Program-made: the position numbers and the translations under genes | Shown here: in pieces, positions 16,801-25,611 of the stretch | How the letters are laid out: each line of letters starts with the position of its first letter | Numbering within the stretch: the stretch's first letter is position 1 | Assembly: GCF_001553115.1 (NCBI RefSeq) | Contig: NZ_KQ960157.1 | Span: 62,001 to 126,000 of the forward strand | Direction: 5' to 3' | Length of the DNA: 64,000 bases | DNA from: Aedoeadaptatus coxii | GTDB taxonomy: Bacteria > Bacillota > Clostridia > Tissierellales > Peptoniphilaceae | Notes under the pieces: model-generated | Told to the model about the DNA's origin: nothing | Seen by the model: only the letters and a program-made list of their open reading frames with translations | The model's database searches: none

Positions 16801-18294
16801 ATGAAATACATATTAGCAATCGACGCGGGCACCACGTCAAACCGCGCTATTTTATTCGACGAAGACGGCCACGTGGTCACCGTGGCACAAAAAGCCTTTA
16901 AGCAATACTTCCCGAAGCCGGGCTGGGTGGAACAGGATCCTTCGGAAATTTTATCCACCACCATCGGCGTCGTCGCCGAGGCCCTCGCCAAAGCGGACAT
17001 CGACAAGCGGGATGTGGTCTGCATGGGCATTACCAATCAAAGAGAGACCACTATTCTTTGGGATAAACAAACGGGCCGAGCCATCGCCCCGGCCATCGTG
17101 TGGCAATGTCGCCGCACTGCCGACAGAGCCGAAGCGGTAAAGGCGAAAGGCTACGGCGACATCGTGCGGAAAAAGACGGGTCTCGAGGTGGACGCTTATT
17201 TCTCTTCCACGAAAATCGGCTATCTTTTGGATTCCGTTCCCGGCGCCAGGGAGCGGGCGGAAAAAGGGGAAATCCTCTTCGGCACGGTGGATTCTTTTTT
17301 ACTCTTCCACTTAACCGGCGGCGTCCACGCCACGGATATGTCCAACGCCTCCCGCACCATGCTCTTTAATATTCACACCCTGGACTGGGACGACGAGCTT
17401 CTTGAGATTTTTAATGTCCCCAGAGCTTGCCTTCCCGAGGTAAAGCCGACGGCCTATACCTTCGGCACTACCTTGGCTTCTCACTTCGGCACGTCCATTC
17501 CCGTAACGGGCATGATCGGCGATCAACAGGCCGCCCTTTTCGGCGAGCAATGTTTTGAAGTGGGCGAGGTCAAAAGTACCTTCGGCACCGGCGCTTTTAT
17601 TTTAATGAACACGGGCCATACGCCGGTTCTCAGCGAATACGGTTTGCTTTCGTCTTACGCCTGGGATATTGGCGACGGCCCGGTCTATGCCATGGAGGGA
17701 AGTATTTTCGCCTGCGGAAGCGTCATGGAATGGCTGAAAAATGATTTGAAAGTCATCGAATCGGCAAGTGAAACGGAGCCTTTGGCGCGCAGCGTGGAAG
17801 GGGACAATCCCCTGGTCTTCGTTCCCGCCTTTACAGGCCTGGGCACACCTTATTGGGACGCCGACGCGAGGGGCACCATTTTCGGCATTAGCCGCAGCAC
17901 GGGTAGAGCCCACCTCATTAAGGCGGCCCTGGATGCCATCGCCTTTATGACCGCCGATGTTATCGACGCCATGGAAAAAGATTTAGACGGCGGCCACGAC
18001 CGCATTCTCGTCGACGGCGGCGTAAGCCAAAACGATTATTTAATGGAGCGGCTCGCCGATTTAATCGGGCGAAACGTCCATCGCCCCGAACTTGTGGAGA
18101 CCACGGCCTTAGGTGCCGCCTTTATGGCAGGAATCGGCTCCGGTCTTTACAAGGATCTTTCGGACATAAAAAAACGCGCCTCAAAAGCGCGCGTTATCGA
18201 GCCCAAGGGCATGGATTATTCGAAGGAGCGAAGCCGCTGGGTTCGTGCCGTGGAAATGACCATGGACGTTCACCTGGAGGACAATGCCGATTGA
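16801..18294 (+). CDS. glpK: Glycerol kinase
   Basis: A 497-residue FGGY-family kinase of normal length that phosphorylates glycerol to glycerol-3-phosphate with ATP. It has the N-terminal phosphate loop D-A-G-T-T at 8-12, the glycerol-kinase N-Q-R-E-T motif near 81-85, W-Q-C-R-R near 101, and the C-terminal D-G-G-V-S-Q-N-D segment. No glpF or glpD is adjacent, so this is an isolated gene. The 3' end overlaps the convergent endonuclease IV gene by 25 bases. Among FGGY kinases the active-site pattern makes the glycerol assignment secure. Confidence 0.95.
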   Translation: MKYILAIDAGTTSNRAILFDEDGHVVTVAQKAFKQYFPKPGWVEQDPSEILSTTIGVVAEALAKADIDKRDVVCMGITNQRETTILWDKQTGRAIAPAIVWQCRRTADRAEAVKAKGYGDIVRKKTGLEVDAYFSSTKIGYLLDSVPGARERAEKGEILFGTVDSFLLFHLTGGVHATDMSNASRTMLFNIHTLDWDDELLEIFNVPRACLPEVKPTAYTFGTTLASHFGTSIPVTGMIGDQQAALFGEQCFEVGEVKSTFGTGAFILMNTGHTPVLSEYGLLSSYAWDIGDGPVYAMEGSIFACGSVMEWLKNDLKVIESASETEPLARSVEGDNPLVFVPAFTGLGTPYWDADARGTIFGISRSTGRAHLIKAALDAIAFMTADVIDAMEKDLDGGHDRILVDGGVSQNDYLMERLADLIGRNVHRPELVETTALGAAFMAGIGSGLYKDLSDIKKRASKARVIEPKGMDYSKERSRWVRAVEMTMDVHLEDNAD

Positions 18295-19097
18295 AGGGCT
18301 TCTATTTCCTTTTCATGATCCGCTCCTTCCCCCGGCGTTTCCAGCGCCATAGGAAGATCTTTAAAAATAGATTGCCCTATAAAATTCACAATACTATCCA
18401 GTCCAATTTCGCCACCTCCTACGGGAGCGTGGCGATCTTTTTTTGCGCCGAAGGGTATTAGGGAATCGTTTAAATGCAAACCGTGTACCCGATGAAGGCC
18501 GACGGTGTCCTCGATTTGATTCAATACATCGCCGGGTTTTGAAAGATCGTAGCCTGCGCTGAACATGTGGCAGGTATCGAGTAAAATCCCCAGATTGTCG
18601 TCGGCGACGCCTTCGATAATCGCCTGCAACTCCTCGAGCCTGCTCCCCACTTCGCTGCCCTTGCCGCTCATGGTTTCCAAACAAATTCTCCCGTGGGGAA
18701 ATTTTTCTTTTACGACACTAAGCCCGCGAACAATCCGTTCAATTCCCTTTTCCACTCCGTCGCCCGTGTGGCTTCCCGGATGAAAGACGTATACCGTGTC
18801 CTCGGGAAAGGCGGCGAGGCGCTCCATATCGTCTGCCAAAAGCGCAATGCTCTTTTCCCGCACCTCTTCCTTCGACGATGCCGGATTCATGGTGTAGGCG
18901 CCGTGGGCGATCACCGGGCCGAAATCACTCCTATATTTTTGAAAGGATGCCAGATCCTCGTAATCCAATTCTTTCGCCTTCGATCCTCTGGGGTTTCTCG
19001 AGAAAAATTGAAAGGTGGTGGCGCCGAAGCCCTTTACCTCTTCCATGGCCTGAACCCATCCCTTCGTTACCGACGTATGGTATCCGATCTTTCGCAT
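18270..19097 (-). CDS. nfo: Deoxyribonuclease IV (AP endonuclease, Nfo)
   Basis: A 275-residue endonuclease IV that cuts DNA 5' of abasic sites in base-excision repair. Metal-binding family motifs are all present: H-P-G-S-H-T-G at 106-112, L-E-T-M-S-G-K-G-S-E-V-G at 140-151, L-D-T-C-H at 173-177 and the H-L-N-D-S / D-R-H-A-P-V-G-G-G-E-I-G block near 206-228. It should be a trinuclear zinc enzyme in the cytoplasm. AAAGGAGG precedes the ATG. The tail overlaps glpK convergently by 25 bases. Confidence 0.94.
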   Translation of the reverse strand: MRKIGYHTSVTKGWVQAMEEVKGFGATTFQFFSRNPRGSKAKELDYEDLASFQKYRSDFGPVIAHGAYTMNPASSKEEVREKSIALLADDMERLAAFPEDTVYVFHPGSHTGDGVEKGIERIVRGLSVVKEKFPHGRICLETMSGKGSEVGSRLEELQAIIEGVADDNLGILLDTCHMFSAGYDLSKPGDVLNQIEDTVGLHRVHGLHLNDSLIPFGAKKDRHAPVGGGEIGLDSIVNFIGQSIFKDLPMALETPGEGADHEKEIEALQSALSSR

Positions 19098-19216
19098 ACT
19101 ACCTCCTTTGGGGCAACCACATCATGATAATAATTAACGCCACCATAATATATTCTACGTGCACGACGATCCCTTCCTTCCCTTACTATTCGGTAATAGT
19201 ATAGCGAAAAGAAGCA

Positions 19217-19240
19217 AGAAAAAAGCGCCCTTCGGCACTT
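19217..19240 (-). terminator. Terminator downstream of the YqfO-like operon
   Basis: On the minus strand a 7-bp stem (19234-19240 with 19223-19229, one G-U) with a 4-base loop runs into a T-run. A separate small inverted repeat, ACTATT-CGGT-AATAGT, sits at 19185-19200 upstream of nfo. Confidence 0.65.
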
Positions 19241-19289
19241 CTCTCTTTGTTGTTAAACAATTCTTAGAGCTTTTCGAAAAATCATCACA

Positions 19290-19601
19290 TTATGCCAGGG
19301 GAATGTAATTGACCACGGGCACCTCATAAGGATGCACCCGGTCTATAATCCGTTGAACTTCTTCCCGTTCCTCTTCTTTAATGCGAAATTCCATTTTAAC
19401 TTCCGGCCTGGTTTGCACTTGCCCTACCGTGCCGTCGAAAGGATTGGCTCCCTCCAAGGGGCGCCAGTGGCCTTCCACTTCCATGGTGGAAAAAGCATAA
19501 TCGTAACAGCCTTCTTTTAAAATATCCGCTTCGTTTAAATCGTTGGCCAATTCCACAACGTATTTCTTGGGAACGAAAATTTCAACTTTTAAATAACTCA
19601 T
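19290..19601 (-). CDS. Stand-alone NIF3/YqfO insert-like (CutA-like fold) protein
   Basis: A 103-residue protein that matches the domain usually inserted in Gram-positive NIF3/YqfO proteins. Seen features are K-V-E-I-F-V-P at 5-11, G-C-Y-D-Y-A-F near 31-37, a W-R-P-L-E-G-A-N-P-F-D-G-T-V-G block near 46-60 and the C-terminal V-H-P-Y-E-V-P. The family may bind metal or small ligands through a CutA-like trimer, but its role is unknown. The start overlaps the stop of the upstream membrane-protein gene (ATGA). Confidence 0.78.
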   Translation of the reverse strand: MSYLKVEIFVPKKYVVELANDLNEADILKEGCYDYAFSTMEVEGHWRPLEGANPFDGTVGQVQTRPEVKMEFRIKEEEREEVQRIIDRVHPYEVPVVNYIPLA

Positions 19602-20371
19602 ACCGTTTCACCCTCTTCTAAGGATTCTTCGCTCTTGTCGATGCGCTCGAAGGCGCCTCGATCCACGAGTTCGCGGATACTGTCAATAACCGCTACATAC
19701 ATAATAAGGCCCGAAATCACCGTTATAACGGATTGTGAAATAGACGACACTACGCCGCCTGTGGTGCTAATGCCCATAAAGGCAAAGGCCCAGGCGATGG
19801 CAATGACCATGACGATGATGCCGGCGATAAGGCATCGGCCGAAGATCATACCCTTAAAGCCTTTCGTCAGATTCCAGGAATCTCTGATAGACTGCATAAT
19901 GCCGTATTCCCCTTTTAAGTAATTGACGCCCATTACCGCGCCGAGGGGCACCATGGCGATGGAAAAGACGATGCCGGGAATGATGAGAAGGCCGATACCA
20001 ATAAGGGTGAAAATGCCCGACACAATATAAGTGAGGAACGCTTTATACCATTTCCCGTTGAAAAAGTAAAAATAATCGGCAAAACTAACGTCGCTTCCAT
20101 AGCGGGCGACTCTGTAAATGGAAAGGATGATGCCGAAGCCAATGAGACCTGCCATGACGAAATAAATTAATTGTAAAATAATGGCTAAAATACTTTCGGC
20201 GCTTGTATTAAAACTTGGCGGCGAAAATTGACCCGGCTCCGGCATGCTCACCATAGCATCTGTTCCCAAGCCCATTGATTTTGTAATGAGCGAATAAACG
20301 GCTAATATAACCAAATAGATTAAAAGACTCGGAAACATTTTTTTGAAAATATCTGATGTGCTTTGTCTCAT
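19598..20371 (-). CDS. DUF975-like multi-pass membrane protein
   Basis: A 257-residue protein with about six transmembrane helices. A conserved motif between helices, with S-I-R-D-S-W-N-L-T-K-G-F-K-G-M-I-F-G at about 159-176, resembles DUF975 proteins, whose function is unknown. The N-terminus is short and cytoplasmic. The ATG at 20371 was chosen for its AAGGAG; an upstream start adds six residues. It is translationally coupled by ATGA to the NIF3-insert-like protein, suggesting a joint role. Confidence 0.65.
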   Translation of the reverse strand: MRQSTSDIFKKMFPSLLIYLVILAVYSLITKSMGLGTDAMVSMPEPGQFSPPSFNTSAESILAIILQLIYFVMAGLIGFGIILSIYRVARYGSDVSFADYFYFFNGKWYKAFLTYIVSGIFTLIGIGLLIIPGIVFSIAMVPLGAVMGVNYLKGEYGIMQSIRDSWNLTKGFKGMIFGRCLIAGIIVMVIAIAWAFAFMGISTTGGVVSSISQSVITVISGLIMYVAVIDSIRELVDRGAFERIDKSEESLEEGETV

Positions 20372-20410
20372 AGGTAATCTCCTTTTCAAATAAACAATCG
20401 TACGGTTAGC

Positions 20411-21340
20411 TTATACCCCGTTTTCCCAATTTTTATCAAACATTGCCCTATCCTTTCGCATTTTTTTAAGGGCGGGAAGCACTTGAGCAAAAAACTGCCC
20501 GATTAAAATAAAAATGCAGCCGATGATCTTCTTCGGCGGGAAATCTTCCCCGGCGAAAAAATAAGCGGCGAAGGTGCCGAAGAGGGATTCCGAGCTGATG
20601 ATCAGCGCGCTTTTATCCGGCGAGGCGTCGCGCTGGGCGTAATTTTGAATAACATAGCCCACCGCCGTGTTGAGCACCACGATGTAGACCATGCCCAAAA
20701 TGGCCGCCGTCGTCACCTCCCCCGCGTACATGACCCTGCCGTTGATAAAAAAGAGAACAAGGGAGATCATCGTCGCCGCAAAAAACTGCACCGCCGTAAA
20801 CATAATGGAACTCGTCACTTTCGGCATCCAATAATCGATGCGAATAATCTGCACGGCAAATAAAAGGGCCATGATAAAGGTCATGACGTCGCCTATATTG
20901 AAGCCCGTCCCGGGCCCCAGGGTCAAAAAGCCGACGCCGATCACCGTAAAAACCGCCGCCACTAAAATATGGCGACCGGGCTTTACTTTTGAAATCGCGA
21001 AATTTAAAAGGGGCACGGTGATAACGTAGCTTACAATAATAAAGGTTTGGTTGGCAGGCGTGGTGTACTGAAGGCCTACCATTTGAAAGGCCGTTCCCGC
21101 GCCTAATAAAATCCCCACTTCCAAGCCGCCGGCCAGGGTGGGCTTATTTAATTTTCGGTGTTCTTTCGGAAAGCAAAGCCACAGCAAGAGCGTTCCCAAG
21201 CCGTAGCGAAGCACCATGACCCAATAGGGATCGAAGCTCGTCATGGAAAATTTAGCGGCGACAAAACTTCCGCCCCAAATCATGGCGAGGACGAAGAGTA
21301 AAAGCTCGGCCTTCGTTTCTTTGGAAAGCCCCTTATTCAT
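20411..21340 (-). CDS. DMT-superfamily (EamA) transporter
   Basis: A 309-residue transporter with ten predicted transmembrane helices arranged as two EamA repeats. The first repeat has A-M-I-W-G-G-S-F-V-A-A-K near 19-30; the second has S-S-E-S-L-F-G-T-F-A-A-Y-F-F near 251-264. Members export or import amino acids, nucleosides or metabolites. It overlaps the 3' end of surE by 8 bases and so lies in a leftward operon with walJ and surE. A second DMT protein at 45353-46246 has the same layout. Confidence 0.87.
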   Translation of the reverse strand: MNKGLSKETKAELLLFVLAMIWGGSFVAAKFSMTSFDPYWVMVLRYGLGTLLLWLCFPKEHRKLNKPTLAGGLEVGILLGAGTAFQMVGLQYTTPANQTFIIVSYVITVPLLNFAISKVKPGRHILVAAVFTVIGVGFLTLGPGTGFNIGDVMTFIMALLFAVQIIRIDYWMPKVTSSIMFTAVQFFAATMISLVLFFINGRVMYAGEVTTAAILGMVYIVVLNTAVGYVIQNYAQRDASPDKSALIISSESLFGTFAAYFFAGEDFPPKKIIGCIFILIGQFFAQVLPALKKMRKDRAMFDKNWENGV

Positions 21341-22091
21341 CTAACCAACTCGTGAGCCGATCCATGACTTCGAGATCGGCGGAACCGTAAATAACAGGCG
21401 TCAGCGTAGCGTACCCCTGTTTCAGGAAATAGCGATCCGTGCCCTCTTTAAATTCCATTTTGCTGCGGCCTTTTAGAGAGAGAATGCGTTCCCCGTCCAC
21501 TTCTTCTTCGAAATAATAATCGTAGGCGTTTTCGCCGATGTCGGCGACACGCACACCCTTTACCTCGTCTACAGGCAAGTAGGGCACATTAATATTTAAA
21601 ACTGTAGGCTCGGGATTGCTTAAAAAGGAATCTTTCACCTTTTCAAAAATACGGCAGCCGATGGTGGCGGCGGTTTCAAACATGGCGTCGCCGTCCACCC
21701 ATTCGGCGCTCACGGCGACAGATGGAATGCCGAGAAGCACGCCTTCCAAAGCGGCGCTCACCGTGCCGGAATAAATAATGTCCATGCCGGCGTTGTAGCC
21801 TAAATTACAGCCGGAAAAAATAACATCGGGCCGCCAGGGCACGATTTTATCAATTCCCGCCCGCACGCAATCCGCTGGCGTGCCGCTTACGCTGTAAGCG
21901 TCGATATCAAGGCCGTCGATGACCACTTTTTTCACCACCAGGGAATGGTGAATGGTAATGGCGTGGCTTTGGCCGGAGTGTTCCTTTTCAGGGGCGACGA
22001 GCACCACGTCGTGTTCTTTGGCGAGGGTCTTGGCCAGAGTTCGAATCCCCGGTGCAAAATAGCCGTCGTCATTGGTCAATAAAATGCGCAT
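21333..22091 (-). CDS. surE: 5'/3'-nucleotidase SurE
   Basis: A 252-residue SurE phosphatase that removes phosphate from nucleoside 5'- and 3'-monophosphates. The metal-binding N-D-D-G motif is at 7-10, S-G-Q-S-H-A-I near 39-45, and S-G-T-P-A-D-C-V near 69-76. The length is normal. It lies between walJ (11 bases upstream) and a DMT transporter (8-base overlap), so the three are probably co-transcribed. Confidence 0.94.
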   Translation of the reverse strand: MRILLTNDDGYFAPGIRTLAKTLAKEHDVVLVAPEKEHSGQSHAITIHHSLVVKKVVIDGLDIDAYSVSGTPADCVRAGIDKIVPWRPDVIFSGCNLGYNAGMDIIYSGTVSAALEGVLLGIPSVAVSAEWVDGDAMFETAATIGCRIFEKVKDSFLSNPEPTVLNINVPYLPVDEVKGVRVADIGENAYDYYFEEEVDGERILSLKGRSKMEFKEGTDRYFLKQGYATLTPVIYGSADLEVMDRLTSWLDE

Positions 22092-22102
22092 TACAATCTC
22101 CT

Positions 22103-22891
22103 TTATAACTCGATAAGTTTCGTCGGGTCGTCGGGCTTTGCCACTTCCAGCAAAAAATCCACCCCTTCGTGAATATGGTGATCGGCGAGGGTATCGCGGG
22201 TCGTGCGCGCCGCCAAAAGGGGGATGTTATTTTCCTGAGACAGATGGGCGAGTATAACGTGTTCCTGTCTTTTTTCGAGGAGACTCGTCAAAAGCTCGGC
22301 ACAGTGTTCGTTGGATAAGTGGCCGCGGGTGGACGCGATGCGCTCTTTTAAAACCCGGGGATAGGGCCCGTTTTGAAGCATTTCCAAATCGTGATTGCTC
22401 TCTAAATAATAGATGTCGCTCCCCGCCATATGTTCCAACATGGATGTATTCACCCAGCCCGTATCCGTTAAAATGGAAATCTTCTTTCCTCCCGACGAAA
22501 ACACATAGCCGCAAGCATCGGCGGCGTCGTGAAAGAGGGGCATGGGGTAGACGGTGAGATCGCCGAAGTGAAAGGGCTCCGCCGATTGAAAGACGTGGCG
22601 CTTGTGGTCGTCGATGCGTTTTACCGTGCGCTCCATGGCTCGCCACGTATTTTCGTTGGCGAAAACCTCTAGGCCGTAGCGTCTCGCTAAAATCCCCACG
22701 CCCTTGACGTGATCATTGTGTTCGTGGGTGACGAAAATGCCGTCGAGGGTGGAGGGATCCACGCCGATTATATTTAAGTTGCGTTCGATGGCCTTGCCGC
22801 TTAGGCCGGCATCGATTAAAATCCGCTTTTCATTAGTTTCTATAAACTGGCAGTTTCCCGTACTGCCGCTGGCAATTGCAGAAAATTTCAT
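22103..22891 (-). CDS. walJ: MBL-fold hydrolase of the WalJ/YycJ family
   Basis: A 262-residue metallo-beta-lactamase-fold protein. The metal site T-H-E-H-N-D-H is at 55-61, the N-terminal G-S-x-G-N-C block at 9-14, and a late Asp/His pair in L-T-D-T-G and L-S-Q. In many Firmicutes yycJ (walJ) sits at the end of the walRK operon and affects cell division and DNA repair. No walR or walK is next to it here, so the operon link is broken in this genome. The cytoplasmic phosphodiesterase-like activity is inferred from the fold. Confidence 0.85.
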   Translation of the reverse strand: MKFSAIASGSTGNCQFIETNEKRILIDAGLSGKAIERNLNIIGVDPSTLDGIFVTHEHNDHVKGVGILARRYGLEVFANENTWRAMERTVKRIDDHKRHVFQSAEPFHFGDLTVYPMPLFHDAADACGYVFSSGGKKISILTDTGWVNTSMLEHMAGSDIYYLESNHDLEMLQNGPYPRVLKERIASTRGHLSNEHCAELLTSLLEKRQEHVILAHLSQENNIPLLAARTTRDTLADHHIHEGVDFLLEVAKPDDPTKLIEL

Positions 22892-22977
22892 ACTTACTTT
22901 TCCTCCACGGCCTATTATAACAAAAAAAGGCGATCCTCTGGTAAAGCTTACGCTTTCGGTGTTCTCCGGAAAATGAA

Positions 22978-22999
22978 AAAAGAGCCTCCGGGAGACTCT
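22978..22999 (-). terminator. Terminator after zinc ABC transporter operon
   Basis: Inverted repeat AAGAGTCTCC / GGAGGCTCTT (minus strand, one G-U) with a tight loop runs into six Ts and overlaps the stop codon of the permease gene. Confidence 0.75.
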
Positions 23000-23802
23000 T
23001 AATTCTTTTTCAATAGTTGCCGTCCGATCATAATGGCGACGAGGGTCGCCACGCTAAGGAGCACGATGCTCCCGCCCGGTTTCAATCCGCCATAATAAGA
23101 GAGGACCAAGCCCAGTTCCGTAAAGGCGACGCCAAAGAGAACGGAGGCTATATGGGTTTTTTTATAACTCAGTTTCAGTTGAAGGGCGCAGGATACGGGA
23201 AGCACTAATAGAGATGAAATAATCAGTACCCCGACGGTGCGCGCGCTTATGGCTACTGTAAGCCCCGTTAAGATGACGAAGATGCCGGAAAGTCTGTCGG
23301 CCTTAATGCCCGAAAGGCGGGCGGATATAGTATCGAAGGAAAGGTAGAGCAGGGCGTCGTAGTTTTTATAGAGAAAAATAACGACGAGTACGGATACGGC
23401 GAGAATGGTGTAAAATTCAAAATTTGTAATGGCGACGATGGTGCCGAAGAGGAAGGACTCGAAATTCGCTCCCCCTTTTACAAAGCCCGATAATATCGAC
23501 GCCAAACCCACCCCCGTGGACATAATCACCGCCGTGGAGATTTCGCCGTAAGAGGGAAAGTAGCGGCGAATCCATTCCATGGAAAAGGCGGCGACGGCGC
23601 AGGTAATAATGGCGCCTAAAATGGGATTAATGCCGATTAAAAGCCCGAGCATAACCCCGGCGAGGGAAACGTGGGAAAGGGCGTCGCCGATCATGGCGAG
23701 CCGACGGTTGACGATGACGACCCCCATGGAGGGAATGACAATACCGAGCATAAGGCCGATGGCCATGGCCCGGAGCATGTAATCATATTGAAAGATTTCC
23801 AT
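22999..23802 (-). CDS. znuB: Zinc/manganese ABC transporter permease (ZnuB-like)
   Basis: A 267-residue ABC-3 family permease with about eight transmembrane helices. The family motif D-A-L-S-H-V-S-L-A-G-V near 40-50 is clear, and the later G-x-L-x-x-S-S-L-L-V-L-P-V segment near 190 is as expected. It overlaps the ATP-binding gene by 20 bases and ends the znuA-znuC-znuB operon. The metal is taken as zinc because of the His-rich binding protein and divergent Zur-like gene; manganese cannot be excluded. Confidence 0.9.
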   Translation of the reverse strand: MEIFQYDYMLRAMAIGLMLGIVIPSMGVVIVNRRLAMIGDALSHVSLAGVMLGLLIGINPILGAIITCAVAAFSMEWIRRYFPSYGEISTAVIMSTGVGLASILSGFVKGGANFESFLFGTIVAITNFEFYTILAVSVLVVIFLYKNYDALLYLSFDTISARLSGIKADRLSGIFVILTGLTVAISARTVGVLIISSLLVLPVSCALQLKLSYKKTHIASVLFGVAFTELGLVLSYYGGLKPGGSIVLLSVATLVAIMIGRQLLKKN

Positions 23803-24460
23803 AGCCCATCCCCCTTTCCAAGATTCCGCCTTCCAGCGTATAAACCTCGTCTACCAGGTTTTCGATCAGGTGCATTTCGTGGGTGATCATTAAAATGGTA
23901 ATCTTGTGCTCGTCGTGTAGATGGTTAAGCAATTCGTAAAGTGCGTTGCGCGATTTAAAATCGATTCCCGTGGTCGGCTCGTCTAAAATTAAAACGTCCG
24001 GCCTCGAAATCAAGGCTTTGGCGAGAAGCACTCTCTGTCTTTGCCCCCCAGAAAGGGCGCCGTAAAGGCGATCGTCTAAATGTTGCAGCCCGACGAGAGC
24101 GAGGGCGTCGTCGATGCGATCCCGCTTTTCTTCTTTGCTTATTTTTTTCCCGTAAAGGCCGAGGCCCACCAGCTCAAAAATCGTAATGGGGAAGTCGTAA
24201 CTGGATACCATAAGCTGGGGCACATAGCTTACGCCGGAAAAATCCGTGCGTCCGCTTACTTTTTCCCCTTTATAAGTTATGGTGCCGCTGCCGGGCTTTT
24301 CGATGCCCAGGAGCAATTTAATCAGCGTGGATTTCCCCGATCCGTTCGCTCCTATAAATGCGAGAAAATCTCCCTGATTAACAGAGAGATTGACTCCTTT
24401 TAAAACTTGGTTTTTCCCGTAGGAAAAAGCCACATCGTCTACACGATAAAGGTTCATCAT
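23783..24460 (-). CDS. znuC: Metal ABC transporter ATP-binding protein (ZnuC-like)
   Basis: A 225-residue ABC ATPase. Walker A is G-A-N-G-S-G-K-S-T at 37-45, the signature L-S-G-G-Q-R-Q-R-V near 136-144, and Walker B L-I-L-D-E-P near 158-163, followed by a switch His in I-T-H-E. Two ATG codons in tandem at the start overlap the znuA stop, so the exact first residue is uncertain by one. The order znuA, znuC, znuB is a standard zinc uptake operon. Confidence 0.92.
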   Translation of the reverse strand: MMNLYRVDDVAFSYGKNQVLKGVNLSVNQGDFLAFIGANGSGKSTLIKLLLGIEKPGSGTITYKGEKVSGRTDFSGVSYVPQLMVSSYDFPITIFELVGLGLYGKKISKEEKRDRIDDALALVGLQHLDDRLYGALSGGQRQRVLLAKALISRPDVLILDEPTTGIDFKSRNALYELLNHLHDEHKITILMITHEMHLIENLVDEVYTLEGGILERGMGYGNLSI

Positions 24461-25542
24461 TGCAGTGCCGACTCCAATACCTTTAAGTTGCTTTCCATAC
24501 GTTCGATATAGTTTTTGTCGCTTTCATATTCCAAGGGATCCAATTCTTTAACTTGAGCCCCGGTTTCGGAAGCGATGGTTTGGGCGATTTTGTCATCTTC
24601 ATGAGGTTCGGTAAAGACAAATTTAATGCCTTTTTGCTTCATGGTTTCGATGATTTCCTTCATGGCCTTGGGATCCGGTTCGCTTTCGGAGTTAATACCT
24701 TCGATGGGGATTTGATGCAAACCGTAATCTTTTGCAAGGTAACCGTAGGCTTCGTGGCTGACGACGATGTCTTTGGTTTTTGCTTTTGCAAGAGCATCTT
24801 TAAAGGACGTATCGAGAGCGTCTAACTTTTTGTTAAGTTCCGCAAGGTTGGCTTCGTAAGTTGCTTTGTTGCCCGGATCTTGTTTGATCATAGCATCGGC
24901 AATGTTTTGTGCCATTTGTTTTGCGTTTTTAACGGACATCCAAACGTGGGGATCTTTTCCGCCGTGATCGTGATCGTGTTCTTCGGCGTCGTGATCGTGG
25001 TCATGATCGTGTTCCGCCGCGTCGTGGTTGTGATCGTTGGCGTTGGCGTCATGATCGTGGTCGTGATTGTCGGCATCGTGGTCGTGTTCGTGGGCTTCTT
25101 CCCCGTCGTCGTGATGGTGATGGTGGCCGCCGGCTAAAAGTTCGATGCCTTTCGATGCTTCCACTACTTCACCGTCTTCACCCATGGTGTCTTTAACGGT
25201 GTCGACCCAGGATTCCAAACCGGCGCCGTTATAAATAAAGAGATCCGCTTCTTTTAACATGTTCATGTCTTTAGGAGAAGGTTCGAAGCCGTGAACCCCT
25301 TGTCCCTTGGGAATCAAGCAGGTTACTTTTCCGGAATCGCCGGCGATAGCTTGTGCCAAATCTCTGGTAATATAAGTGGACGTAACGATGTTTAATCCGT
25401 TTTCTTTCTTGTTTTCCGTCTTGTCTTCCGCTTCCACTTTATTGTTGGTGGAGTTTGCATCGGCATTGGCGTTTTGTTTGCTGCCGCATGCCGTTAAAAG
25501 TGCCAAGGCGCAAACGGCGATGGCAATTTTTCTGAATTTCAT
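24457..25542 (-). CDS. znuA: Zinc-binding lipoprotein (ZnuA-like) with long His-rich loop
   Basis: A 361-residue solute-binding lipoprotein of the cluster A-1 family. A lipobox L-T-A-C gives Cys19 as the lipid anchor. Likely metal ligands are in G-V-H-G-F (H84), D-P-H-V-W (H199) and V-S-H-E-A-Y-G. Between the first and second ligands is an unusually long acidic His-rich loop, residues 140-193, with 20 His in 54 residues, mostly H-D repeats. Such loops capture zinc and are a mark of zinc rather than manganese proteins. GGAGG precedes the ATG. It is the first gene of the operon. Confidence 0.92.
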   Translation of the reverse strand: MKFRKIAIAVCALALLTACGSKQNANADANSTNNKVEAEDKTENKKENGLNIVTSTYITRDLAQAIAGDSGKVTCLIPKGQGVHGFEPSPKDMNMLKEADLFIYNGAGLESWVDTVKDTMGEDGEVVEASKGIELLAGGHHHHHDDGEEAHEHDHDADNHDHDHDANANDHNHDAAEHDHDHDHDAEEHDHDHGGKDPHVWMSVKNAKQMAQNIADAMIKQDPGNKATYEANLAELNKKLDALDTSFKDALAKAKTKDIVVSHEAYGYLAKDYGLHQIPIEGINSESEPDPKAMKEIIETMKQKGIKFVFTEPHEDDKIAQTIASETGAQVKELDPLEYESDKNYIERMESNLKVLESALQ

Positions 25543-25583
25543 TATATGCCTCCTAAATAGAAATCGTTATTATTTACTTTTTT

Positions 25584-25611
25584 AGTATAACAGAAATGAT
25601 TCTTATTTAAA
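25584..25611 (-). promoter_or_regulatory. Candidate znu promoter with Fur-type operator in the spacer
   Basis: On the minus strand TTTAAA (25606-25611) and TATACT (25584-25589) are 16 bases apart. The spacer holds CAGAAAT-G-ATTCTTA (25591-25605), a 7-1-7 arrangement with the AATnATT core of Fur-family boxes, though only part of each half-site matches. The position would let the divergent Fur-family protein block transcription. Confidence 0.5.

Noticed and set aside
24880-25140. Additional frames on both strands over the ZnuA His-rich loop, and the thought of a CRISPR-like repeat
   Set aside because: They arise from the low-complexity His/Asp codons of the real protein. The units are short, vary and lack unique spacers.
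23783-25542. Assignment of the ABC transporter to manganese
   Set aside because: The long His-rich loop of the binding protein and the divergent Fur-family gene favour zinc; left open only as an alternative.
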